NCBI RefSeq assembly: GCF_001949145.1
Contig: NW_019091355.1
Location: forward strand, 1,757,107 to 1,821,106
Direction of reading: 5' to 3'
Length of the DNA: 64,000 bases
Source of the DNA: Acanthaster planci
Lineage: Eukaryota; Echinodermata; Asteroidea; Valvatida; Acanthasteridae
Below are positions 11,965-22,213 of the stretch, piece by piece. Position numbers and translations under genes: made by a program. Each line of letters starts with the position of its first letter. Position 1 is the stretch's first letter. Under the pieces are notes generated by a model. It was not told the origin of the DNA. It did not search any database and saw only the letters and a program-made list of their open reading frames with translations.

Positions 11965-14900
11965 AAGGATACTGAAACATGTTACCCACATTTTGATTCC
12001 TGATTTGTCAGATAAAACTGATCATGTATAGGGCACGCAGTTTTTGGAAATTATAGCAATAGCAAATACGAATGCTTTTGTATTATTTAGCACCTATATT
12101 TAATCCTGTACAAAATGGTAAATTTGTTTTGTGAGTCCACTGTTTGCTTATCAGACCATCACTGAAAAGTAGAAATTGCTAATTTATAAAATAGAGATTG
12201 TTGAAAACTTGTGACCATATTTTGCACCATTATATGTTAGCTTGTACATTGCAATGCACAAAGTCAATCGATTAGCTTTGCTTGATATCAATATTTACAT
12301 TCAGCCCAACGTGTAAAAACTGGTCAAATTCTCCCGTTTGCTGAAAATATTCAGAGACTGTAACATTTAAGGATTGTTTCTCTTGAAGTGGAAACACTAT
12401 AGATTTTCTGATAGAACAGGTTATGTATATTTGCTCATGTAACCTTCTCTTCATATGCATACATGTATAAGATTATTTGTGTTGTCTGAGAGAAACAGCA
12501 CACTGCATTCAACAGGGAAACAGACGTGTTGCGTTTCTGTTATACATTGACTATCAGATTCAAGGATTTTAGGGTTTGGTTTCTTCTTTTTATGAGTCAA
12601 GAAGTATTCATAGAGTTCTCAAAGAATAACTGGTATTTCAAGCTGTCTACAGAAAATTCCTCACTGAATTACCGCGAAGGAGGTTTTGATATTACGTCTA
12701 TGAATACAAGTTCTTTTTTGATATTTAAAACATGCAGGAGGGCGCATAATGGTAAACAAAAGTAGGTTAAGGTGAATGGACAGGTGTTTTGGCGCCAAAT
12801 GCAGATTCATGGGTTACATATTCATAAGTTATAGTTGAAGTCGAGTCTGAGGAGAGTTGTCAAAGATCATTAGGCAGAAATAGCACAACTTATTTTGCAG
12901 ACTAGTTCTCGCAAACGTGAGAAAATGAAAATGGCGCATCGTGACGGAGATCTAGAATTAGTTGGGGCTTGCAGGAAGATAACATGGTAGGATAAAAATC
13001 GATGGAGATTCTTAAGTATAAAAGCAGAAAGATTTACTTAGTTCTTTTTGACGAGAAAGAACACTAAGTAGTTTGAGGCAATGATGACTACCGTAAGGAT
13101 GACTGAGCATTGCGAGCAACTGCACCACAATGCTCCTGGATAATGACGGCCCACAAAATCATTTGGTGAAAAATTTCTTGGTCGCAATTTTGGAAAGGAT
13201 AATTTCACTGCTGGTGCTAGCAACTGGTCGTGTCTGGAGATTTTGGTGATTACTGAGATAGCACAGTTTTGAGGCAGCAGAAGCCCGTGCAGCTATCGGA
13301 CGTTTCAGGATGCAAAATCCCAAACGTGATTCTGTAATTTGGCGCAAGAGGACAAAAGTAACATGTCGAAGTAGTAAAAGGGTCGCCATTAAAGATACCA
13401 TCTTTGATTTAAATTACAACTTGTAAAGTTTTATTAAGAGAAAGACCTTTCAGGGACATCACACGCTGGGCTTCCTGGACTGGTAAACAGTAATGCATTT
13501 CAGGTTTATTTGTTAAAGTGTAAAGTTGGTTTTAAAGGAGATGGTACTATTTTCATTGACAAAGCGGTATCAAATTACCACAGTCGTTGGTTAGTTCAAG
13601 TAAAATTTGGTCAACGTAGCGAGAGTTTTCATAGAGAGTATAGGTGGTTGACGTTCTGACCAACAGGGGTCAAAATTCCACGTTTTGAGCAAAGGTTTGC
13701 CGTATGTTTAGTAGAGTGTGGTTCTCCATAATTTTGAATGATCCGCATGTCGAAACAGCCGTTTAACCAGAAAGCTTCACAAGTGAAACATGAGACTATA
13801 GCTTAATTGACGGTCGGAGTGTAAAAAATATAATTCCCCAAACTAAAAAGGATAATTTTCCACTTTAATTTAATATTTAAAAAGTACATACTAAATAGAA
13901 GTGAACAAAGAAAAGCAATTTCAATTCGCTTTAAAAGAAAACACTCAAATGTGCTGTTGATCTTTTTGCAGTCTTCGGGTTTGGAATACTGAATTACCAG
14001 CATGTCATTTTGAAATGAAGATTGTCGAGTTTTAAGTGATTTTGTCGAAATTTCTTTGAACACGACTGTTTTAGTATTTAAGTGTGTAATTAGTGTGAGA
14101 TAGGGCCGCATTGGAAGTTGTGCAGTTATGGGGTTGTATTTCTGCTGAAACAACTGATGTTTAGAGAGTAAATAAACGATGACTCGAAAGAGACAAAAGG
14201 ACTAGAAAGAACTCAAATCCTTTCAGAATTAAGTTAATGTTTGAAGCTTTAGTTGGCATTTATGTCAAAAAAGAGAGGCTGGTATTTTTAGTTAATAGCA
14301 AAACAATTTAAGCATTATTTCATATTCATGCATTAATCAAATATTCATTCAACACCGGGCAGTTTGTCTCAACTGCTCAATTGGATTTGTGATACTAAAT
14401 CTGTCCATTATTCCTTTAAAACATACATTCGGTCAAAAGTTAACATCGATTTGATATATAATTTCGTTGTTAATCTGTATTTTGCTTTCTTCTGAGCAGA
14501 ATTTAAACCCTTAAATGCTGGACGACTGCACTGATTTTTTGTCAGTGTTCATTCTCATCTATTTCATCTCTCCTAGAAGTAGGGCTTATCAGGGGCTCAA
14601 GGTTTCAGGACCTTCGTTTACCGATCAACCTACCAGTGCCCAAGGCGGGAGTGAACAAAGTATAAACCCATCTTCCGGAGGAGTCGCCTTTGCCCTTGCC
14701 ATACCTACGTCACAAATATCACCGGCGTGAACAACACCGTCCCTCCCACAAGCTGGGTGATATGCGTCACCGATTTTTATCAGTAACCTTCGACGAATAC
14801 CATCTCCAATTTAATACCTCACTAAAATGAAACACGATCTAACCTTCTCCCGTCCCAACTGCGCAAATCCTATTAGTTTGTTCTCGCCCGGCAGTGAATG

Positions 14901-15311
14901 GTAGACAGTTGAGGTATTCGGCCAAGGAGACATTTTGCGTCGCGAGAGGCGCTCCTTTTTGATATTCCCACGGAAATGTACTCTACATACTATTAGGCTC
15001 TGTTCACGCTCGATTTCTACGGTACAATAGAAACTAAACTTTGATAGGCAACAATGGATATTCCGTTAAACTTTGTTATTTATGACAAAGTGAGTTCAGA
15101 TCTACCGTGTAGTTCCAGGCCCCAGCATTGTATCACTAAGAAAAGGGGAAACTTTGAGATTCTCACTGTCACTAATAGAAAGTGGCATCAGGTGTTTCTT
15201 TGTTACTAACAGTGTAATCGATTAACAGCCAGTGTTTACAATTTCTGACAGGCTGGTTACTCAGCTTGCTCTGTTTGCTTGCTCATGGTTACACTGTGAT
15301 TGACTAAACAG
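11965..15311. other. AT-rich intergenic or intronic stretch
   Basis: No coding exon can be supported. The region is AT-rich with scattered short frames (12526-12765 and 13803-14153 among them), none with motifs or splice context. If the terminal exon at 20730 belongs to the same gene as 810-11763, this stretch would be part of a long last intron. Confidence 0.5.
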
Positions 15312-15493
15312 CCACGTTTCGGGGTGAAGGCGCTGCAGGAATTTCCCGCGGAAAACCTGACAATCTTCGGTTCTTTACTGATCGGGCACTCGACTGCTCG
15401 GATGATGAACTCGGATACCGCTGGGACCGGAAAAAGTATTTTGACACACTGCCTCTGTTTTTGCGGTTTATGGATCTTATATCAGACTTACAA
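15312..15493 (+). CDS. Candidate exon upstream of the second synaptopodin-type exon
   Basis: Open for about 90 codons from a TAA at 15306. The segment after ACTAAACAG reads TFRGEGAAGISRGKPDNLRF and then TDRALDCSDDELGYRW to LISDLQ. A possible donor CAA|GTTACA leaves phase 0, matching the candidate exon at 15567 (the implied intron would be only 73 bp). The entry phase (two bases first) would also fit the donor at 10164. I do not recognise the sequence as a family, another frame is open over the same bases, and the donor is weak, so this is a candidate only. Confidence 0.25.
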
Positions 15494-15566
15494 GTTACAT
15501 GTACATGTATAGAATATATGTCTTATCTCGGTGTCAAATCTTTTGATTCGAAACAAGATCTTGCAG

Positions 15567-15710
15567 TACACCTTGAATGAACCAAGGTCAAAGGTAAGAC
15601 AACATGAGAAACTTCCCCGATCACGGTACAGGGTTCAACTGAAATTCGACGATGAAAAAGAAACCTGGCAGATCTTATGGGGGAACACATTCAGAGTGGA
15701 CACGAGGAAG
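15567..15710 (+). CDS. Candidate exon (48 codons), unrecognised product
   Basis: Acceptor GATCTTGCAG, donor GGAAG|GTGCGT, phase 0 at both ends. It reads YTLNEPRSKVRQHEKL, then RYRVQLKFDDEKETWQILWG and NTFRVDTRK. The mix of charged residues and alternating hydrophobics looks like real protein, with the VQLKFDDE..TWQILWG part resembling a beta-sheet domain fragment, but I cannot name it. A GTAAGA at 15594 is an alternative donor that would reduce it to nine codons. It may be an upstream exon of the gene ending at 21719. Confidence 0.3.
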
Positions 15711-17477
15711 GTGCGTTTCATTTTAACCGTCTGTCACAAAATCGCAAATAATGAACTTAGTTCTTAAGTTAGGTTTGCGTATAGAGTATTACACTAAGTT
15801 GATATTGTCGCACCACATACTTAAACATAGATATTACTCTCAACGCCTATTACACTTTGCTAAATGCAATGAAGTATTACACTGTGCAGATAAGGTGCAA
15901 GTAATGCTTTGAAAGCAACTGCATGTTCGATTTTTAGCTTAGTTTTAGCTTATTTCCAAACACAAATTACGATATTTGAAAAGTCATGATGCACAGTTTA
16001 TTTCCTAAATTTCCATCGAGAAAATCGTCAGCATAATTAGGCCTATAAACAAAGAAGTACATAGAACAAAAATATGCACATTTATGACAGCGGATTCACA
16101 GGTTTGTTCCTGGTTGGGTGTATGATTCCTCGTAATGTTTGTTATTGTTTGCGGTGGTGGTGTGACCGATCTTGTACAAGTTGTAGGTCATCTGCGTCAG
16201 TGGTAGTCTCCGTTCTTTATTTGAGATGACGCAGTGTCGCTACCACATCAGACATCCGTTGGTGTCGCTCTAAAGCACCGCCAACAACTCAAAGCCAACC
16301 CATGCCCAAATTTGGAAACCCCGGCGCGCATATATTACTTAGCACCACCCAGAGCTCACCCGCTTGGTTGAACATACCCTGCATTCTGCTGCATACAACA
16401 CCGACCAACCAAACTGCTGTCAAGATAGGACCAGACAGTTGAAGAGAAGTGCAGTGATAATCGTGGTGGCAAGAAACATTGGGGACCCGTCGGGGAGCCG
16501 TGGTCGAGAGGGTCTTCAAGGTTCGCCATTAGTCTTCGTCCGGCTACGACCGGACCAAGGTCCAGGGGTCAGATCACAATTTAAAGACAGGAATTTGATG
16601 AAAATAAGAGAGTGGATCTCATCATCTCTCCAAGAAAACGGTATACTATTCGGACAATAACCCCTACCAGTACCACGAAGACAAAGGTAAGTTAATTGCA
16701 TTAGGCCTGATGTTAATATTTAGTCTTCTTTGATCAAAGGGGCGACACCTCCGTATAAATGTACAAAGTATGGTTCGCAAAGTCTACAGCCTGTCAGAGA
16801 TCAAAACAGAGTTCCAAACCGCCACGTCTGTCGCGGATACTTTCGTATTCCCCGATGAACGAATACAATACGATGATAATTGATATGATTATGGAGCATA
16901 TAAGCAGAAAGAAGAACGAATGCACTTTACAGGGAACACGAAATTGGTTATTAAGAGATGATTGCTCAAATAACCTCAGACAATTTAATGACATAAATCA
17001 CACCACGAGTGAACTGAGGTACTTCTCACCTCTCAAATGGAACAAAAAAAGTAAGCTATTATTAAAACAATTAATTATTAGTGCTAATCCAATCTTAATA
17101 ATTTAAAGACGAGGTAAAACCATTCTGAAAACGAATCGTGCGTGCCGACCACTGTGTTATTATAAATGCCATTGATGGTTATTATAAACACAACCCTGCA
17201 GTGTGTGCAACCAATGAAAGAATCCGTCTCACGGCTACATTTGCGACAAAATGATGTGATGTATCGAAATTGTTGTGTGAAATAGTTTGAATGTTTGTGT
17301 GGTGGAAGATGGTGATGGTTTGTGCTTGGAGCTATGGTGGTATGTGTGACAAATTTAAAGGCGAATGGTGGTCAAATTTTGTGCTGTATTCCTAAACCTA
17401 GCAAGGAAAATTTGCTCATGCGAAATCAGCAAGCATCACGCGACCCTGTTTGCCCCACTTTATTATTACAAATCCAG

Positions 17478-17642
17478 GTGGCATACACAGTGTACTCCAG
17501 TAACGTGTGCAGGCACGGAGAAACACTCTACCGTCTCGAGGAAAGGAAACGAAAACTAATTTTCCCTGAAGACCATGCTCCATTTACCACATTAGAGTCT
17601 GGGGCTCATATGCAAGTGACAGCCGGCAATATCCAATTGCGT
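17478..17642 (+). CDS. Candidate exon (55 codons), unrecognised product
   Basis: The acceptor CACTTTATTATTACAAATCCAG has a good pyrimidine tract; the donor is CGT|GTAAAA. Phase 0 in and out fits both the candidate at 15567-15710 and the terminal exon at 20730. It reads VAYTVYSSNVCRHGETLY, RLEERKRKLIFPEDHAPF and TTLESGAHMQVTAGNIQLR. There is no known domain. It is offered because phase, strand and splice sites agree with an upstream part of the second synaptopodin-type unit. Confidence 0.3.
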
Positions 17643-20600
17643 GTAAAACGTATACTATTACTAAGCCGGTACAGCAGCCGCGCGGGTGATGCGGTCTCTC
17701 TTCTTCGATTATGAAAACAAGGGCATGGAAAGTGCGTTCATCGCCTCGCACTGCCAGACTGTTAAATTCAGAATAATATTAATTTCAGAAAGGCCCCCAT
17801 GTGGTGTCTTCACGCGAGGGGTATACAGTTTCCCAAGGCTGTGTATGTCTTATGTCAACTTTATATACAAATCACCGAGCTATTATATGCGGGACATGTT
17901 CTAATAACAGGTGTGATGGGTGTGATATTCATATTGGCCTACAGACGAGTTTTGTGACACTGATTTGGTTCCATCATTAAACGCAGGAAGCTCGTGTTGT
18001 TAATGTAGAAAATTAAAGCGCAAAACAACTACACCCAACATACATTTCCATTTTTATCTTTGACATGGAATAGGCCTAGATTTTTTTCAGACACAGCTCC
18101 GCAAAACAAAACTTGATTCACGCAATAAATTACCGGGTCTGTACTTGTTCTTCCTTTGTTTCGCTTTTGCCCTGACCAATTAATCGTCATTGCAACATAA
18201 ATATCAATGTTTCATCCTCAAAAGCGCATGGCCAATAAAACATCCACTGCATAACAGGCGACGACATTACACACTAAGACATAACACCGGCACTTTGCCG
18301 ATTAGTCCTTTCTTTTCAGTTGACTGCAGACAGTGTGAATAATGAATATTCTGAGTCATGCCTTTATACTTTTAACAACAAAGAACACCACCGTACAACT
18401 ACGGGTTTTCCTGATTATTCGTCACCAAGAAGGCATGTGACCTTACAAATCCAAGGTTAAGGCGGCGGTTTTTCCAGAGGTGAAGGCTTAAATGTTAAGA
18501 GGACCCAGGGGTGGGTCGTTGTCCGACAGTGTTAGAGACTTGTTGGTTGTAGTGGTCTGTGGTATGTGACAGAGCCTGAAGCTAAACTGATTTCATTCGC
18601 TCATAATTGGATATGGGTGAAAGTTGCTGTCTCGCTTGGTGTAGACATGTGTTTGAAAAACGCAAAGCAGTCTCTTCCTGGACAACTGAGAAATTTTTTG
18701 TGATGAACTTTGTTGGGTTGATGTCACGTTGCTTTCTGAATTGAACTGCTCGTTCGCTGATTTTCTCTCTGCATAACGTCAAACCTCATATGTTATTTAC
18801 ATCTTTAAGGGCATATAATCTATAACGACCCAACAAAGTACTTTTTGAGACGGCAGGGCGTCGAGGTTCCCAAACTACAAAAGGATTTTCACGTTCTGAA
18901 CTTTCGGGAGTTCTTCAGGACTTGCAAAATATACTCGTACGCTCTGGAACACACTCAAAAAGGTTGTGGGAATTTTGAAATGAAATATTCAGAAGTTCTT
19001 CCCGCGCTGGAATCATACAAAGTAACATAACGTACACTACAACAACCCATCAACGGAGTATCAGAAATGTACTCCCTTTAACTGTAACCGTTTAAAAGGA
19101 AGTATGGAAAGAAAGGTGTTTTACCGGAATGAGATCAAATTTAGTAACGTTCGAAATGTCACTGAACTCATTCGTATGACAAGTTACAAATGCCACTTCC
19201 TACGATTACATTACCATGTGATTCCTGGGAAATTGTGAGTAAACAAAGTCTCACCTCGCCCACAGTTCTAAGGAGTTTCCTGTCAAAGTTCTAAACATTA
19301 CTAGAAAGATTTTAGTTTTTAAAGGTGACGAAGAGTAAAGAATTTCACCTTTGATCCGAGTGGCTGTTTATCAACCGGCCTCGACAGGAAGTGCCGCAAT
19401 GCATATACGAAAAGGAAATTGTATTCACATGCATACTGCCACAGAAGCAAATGATCACTCATGTTACTGTTCTTCAGTCTTTCATTCATCTGTGATGCTC
19501 AAAACAAAACAAGGACACATTTTCACAAAGCCTCAATTTTTACCCGTCCCCATCTGATCCTGGGAAAGACTTAAATATCAAAGAGATTCAAGGACTGAAT
19601 AACAGACATTAATGTTAGTACTGCAGAAATAGCTGTACGTAATCGCTGTGTGGAGAATTCCGTTGCAAAGTAACGCTCCTGCTGTTACGGTATTTTGAAA
19701 ATGGAAGATAATTACAAACTTGGCCAGCGAGGGTTGAAGAACCTGGTAGGTCACAAATTACTCCTCAGTCGTCAAATGCCTGCCTGAAATTGATTTACAC
19801 AAACATATGATTATGAGGTATGGCTCAGTACGACTTTTGTACTTGGAACAGAGAGAAACAATGCGCAAACGGGCTCGATTAAAACAATAGGGGCGATTCA
19901 CAATAGCAACGCGTTGGCCAATCACAGCGCGCGAAATTTGTCGACCCTTTCCAAACGCGCATTGGGTCGACAAATTTCGCGCATTATGATTGGTCAACGC
20001 ATTGCAATTTCTTGATGGCGCACTATTGTGAAACGCCCGTATTGAAGGGCCGGCTGCTCGTTCAATTATACCATAGAGCTACAACCCACCAGCAAGAAAT
20101 GAGACCGAGGGGTACCCCCCAACGTGTCCAATCCCGATACACATTCCAGACTANGATTCCTACGAGACAATGACCAACACAAAGCAGGGGGGGTTCTCTC
20201 CGTCTCATACCTTGCTGCATATGCGTTCGATGCATGACTCATCGCCGGATCTGGCCCCTGCCAAGGGAGACAGAAGCACTGATAAGTTCTGTGCGTAGGT
20301 TAAAAGTCAGTGATAATGTTTCGGTTGGGAGGAGGTTACTAGACCCAAGGGATAGGGGCCGGCGAAACGGATAATCTGTGGCTTGATAGAAATAATAGCG
20401 GCATGAGTAAAACACCAATGTTGGAAGTGGTGGTAATGGTTTTAAAAGAATGTTTTGAAAGACAAGACACAGTGACCACATAAAGAAGAGATAAAGAAAA
20501 AAGTGTGTAGGATTGGACGATTATCCTCATTTATATGGGTGGTGAACTCCAGCGTCCGTTTTCCAAACAGCGATGCACTTTTGCAAGTGATATTTGTTTC

Positions 20601-20729
20601 GTATTTTGCTGCAGGTGACAATGGAACAGTGCTGACAACACCTGCTCCGCCTTTCACAACAGGCCAAGATTAATTGAATCACACGTATCACTCCGGGCCA
20701 CCTGATGTCCGAGCTGTATGTGGCCCCAG
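17643..20729. other. Stretch before the second synaptopodin-type exon
   Basis: Nothing firmly coding. It contains the MITE copy at 19886-20043, one ambiguous base (N) at about 20154, and a GC-richer interval from 20040 to 20720. A tempting acceptor (TTTTGCTGCAG at about 20613) is followed by stops in the frame used downstream (TGA at 20703), so the coding exon must start after it. Confidence 0.5.
19886..20043. repeat. MITE, copy 3 (about 158 bp, palindromic)
   Basis: Left end AATAGGGGCGATTCACAATA, right end CTATTGTGAAACGCCCGTAT plus T. The arms share CAACGCGTTGGCCAATCACA and GCGCGAAATTTGTCGACC with the copy at 7762 and fold on themselves around a loop with CCAAACGCGCATTG. The left arm lacks the GTGCGCCACCA block that the right arm keeps (as TGATGGCGCAC). 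No coding capacity. Confidence 0.85.
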
Positions 20730-21719
20730 TACGCACAAGAGTACCACCCGGTAGAGCTACACGAGCTTACCTTGGAAGAACTGACGGGAACCCGCCCCAC
20801 CCACAGGGGCACGTTGATGTACCTTAAGCAGAAGGGTATACCAGAAGACACAATACAGTTCAGAGACACCGGACCACAAAGGGGACACCTGAAGAAATTG
20901 GTCAAGGCCATCGAGCACGACTTTTACTCAGGTCCTGTGGCCAGACACCCAGAGGTTCAGCCACCGCTTGGGAGAGGGATACGATTGAGGGCCAGGGACG
21001 TTGGAGGACCGTCTCAGAGTCGAGGGTACAAGCCGAGTAGTAGGTCGATGGCGAGTCGCGAGCTGATGACAGGGAGGAGGGATGGTCGAGCGGCGGCGCT
21101 CTTCCAGCGGATGAAAGACAGGTCAGATCAATATGTTGTCGATGAGTCCACCGCGCCAGGACATTACCAACAGGGAAGTCCGTACAGCGAAGATCACGGG
21201 CAGAAGCTCTGGCAAAAGAGCCCATGGGAGGCAGCCGCTGAGGATCCTTTAGGTCTCCCAGATAGGGCCTTTGAGCAGCCTATACCAAAGCCCAAACCAA
21301 AGCCCAAACTACAGAATCCAGCCCCAGTGCAGAGACGAGGGCCACCTGGATACAGTCAGGTTGATTCTATCCGCCAGCACCAGCAAGCCCCTCGTCAGCC
21401 AGGAAGCAAGCCTGTCAAGATCGGCTGCACGTGGAAGTCAGAGGGTAACACCCTGAGCAAAATGAGGTTCCACCCTGGAGTCCGGCCCTACGAAATGAAT
21501 TACAACCGGACTGCTCGGGGATGGAGCCAGGGTAACTTACAAGCCGACGACTACGAAGACGGTGAAAGATACAACCCGCGCCCCACATCCTGGAGCCACG
21601 AGGATGGATATTCTCCCCAGTACGGCCGTCAGAAGTCTGCTGAGGTTGCTCGGTCGAGACAGGTGGTGCAAAACGTAGTGGGACCGCGATCCTGGGCAGG
21701 CGAGAGCGATGACTTATAA
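20730..21719 (+). CDS. Second synaptopodin-type terminal exon (paralogous or alternative 3' end)
   Basis: From the possible acceptor GGCCCCAG (or an in-frame ATG at 20718) the frame runs 329 codons to TAA at 21717. It opens with YAQEYHPVELHELTLEELTG and KGIPEDTIQFRDTG, a well-ordered-looking stretch I do not recognise. The motifs of the first gene's last exon then follow in the same order: GRAAALFQRMKDRSDQYV, KSPWEAAAEDPLGLPDRAFE, a KPKPKPK run, EGNTLSKMRFHPGVRP, YNRTARGW and a final DDL. It lacks the polyproline tracts and the Glu-rich run. An upstream TGA at 20703 limits the exon. It is either the last exon of a tandem duplicate, an intronless copy starting at 20718, or an alternative 3' exon of the upstream gene; 20730 is phase 0 while the donor at 10164 is phase 1, so direct splicing between them would not keep frame. 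Confidence 0.85.
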   Translation, partial: YAQEYHPVELHELTLEELTGTRPTHRGTLMYLKQKGIPEDTIQFRDTGPQRGHLKKLVKAIEHDFYSGPVARHPEVQPPLGRGIRLRARDVGGPSQSRGYKPSSRSMASRELMTGRRDGRAAALFQRMKDRSDQYVVDESTAPGHYQQGSPYSEDHGQKLWQKSPWEAAAEDPLGLPDRAFEQPIPKPKPKPKLQNPAPVQRRGPPGYSQVDSIRQHQQAPRQPGSKPVKIGCTWKSEGNTLSKMRFHPGVRPYEMNYNRTARGWSQGNLQADDYEDGERYNPRPTSWSHEDGYSPQYGRQKSAEVARSRQVVQNVVGPRSWAGESDDL

Positions 21720-21874
21720 CACTCTTACCGTTTAGAAGTCCAATCGATTTAAACCTCTTTTTATCGCCACTGTTATGATCTTTGTGACGTCACTTTTTGG
21801 GGGGGGATTACTATCTTTTGACTGTAGCAATTTTTTTGCATTGTGGATCTACACCTTCGGAGTTTACGTGCGAA

Positions 21875-21880
21875 AATAAA
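21875..21880 (+). other. Polyadenylation signal AATAAA
   Basis: AATAAA about 155 bases after the TAA of the second synaptopodin-type exon. A second AATAAA lies at 22208-22213. Either could end the transcript. Confidence 0.55.
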
Positions 21881-22213
21881 CAGACCCTAACAACTAACTG
21901 GCAACTCGGATGGAGCATTACAAAAATGCCACGGAGACATGAACTGCTTTTCATTCAAGATGGTATCCAGTCATGAATTACTGAATTGAAGAGACTCTCA
22001 TCTGAACTACTCTTTTGTTTTTATGCTAACAACCACATCAATATTATACTACGAACGATTTACATGTATTTTTAGTTACATCTGGCGTTTTACAATGCTT
22101 TGACCTTCACTCTGTTGGATGTAAAAGAAACATAAACTAGAAACCTGATGTCGCAAAGGTACGTTCCTTAAGAAAACACTCACTATCTATCACCAAGATA
22201 TTGCCAAAATAAA

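Noticed and set aside
16611-16870. Two coding-looking fragments (TVYYSDNNPYQYHEDK before GTAAGT; VYSLSEIKTEFQTATSVADT after it)
   Set aside because: Donor of the first is good but its acceptor is poor, the second is only 38 codons ending in a stop, and the phases do not fit the neighbouring candidate exons. Not listed as exons.
20613-20717. Acceptor TTTTGCTGCAG as the start of the second synaptopodin-type exon
   Set aside because: A TGA at 20703 interrupts the downstream reading frame, so the coding part cannot begin there.
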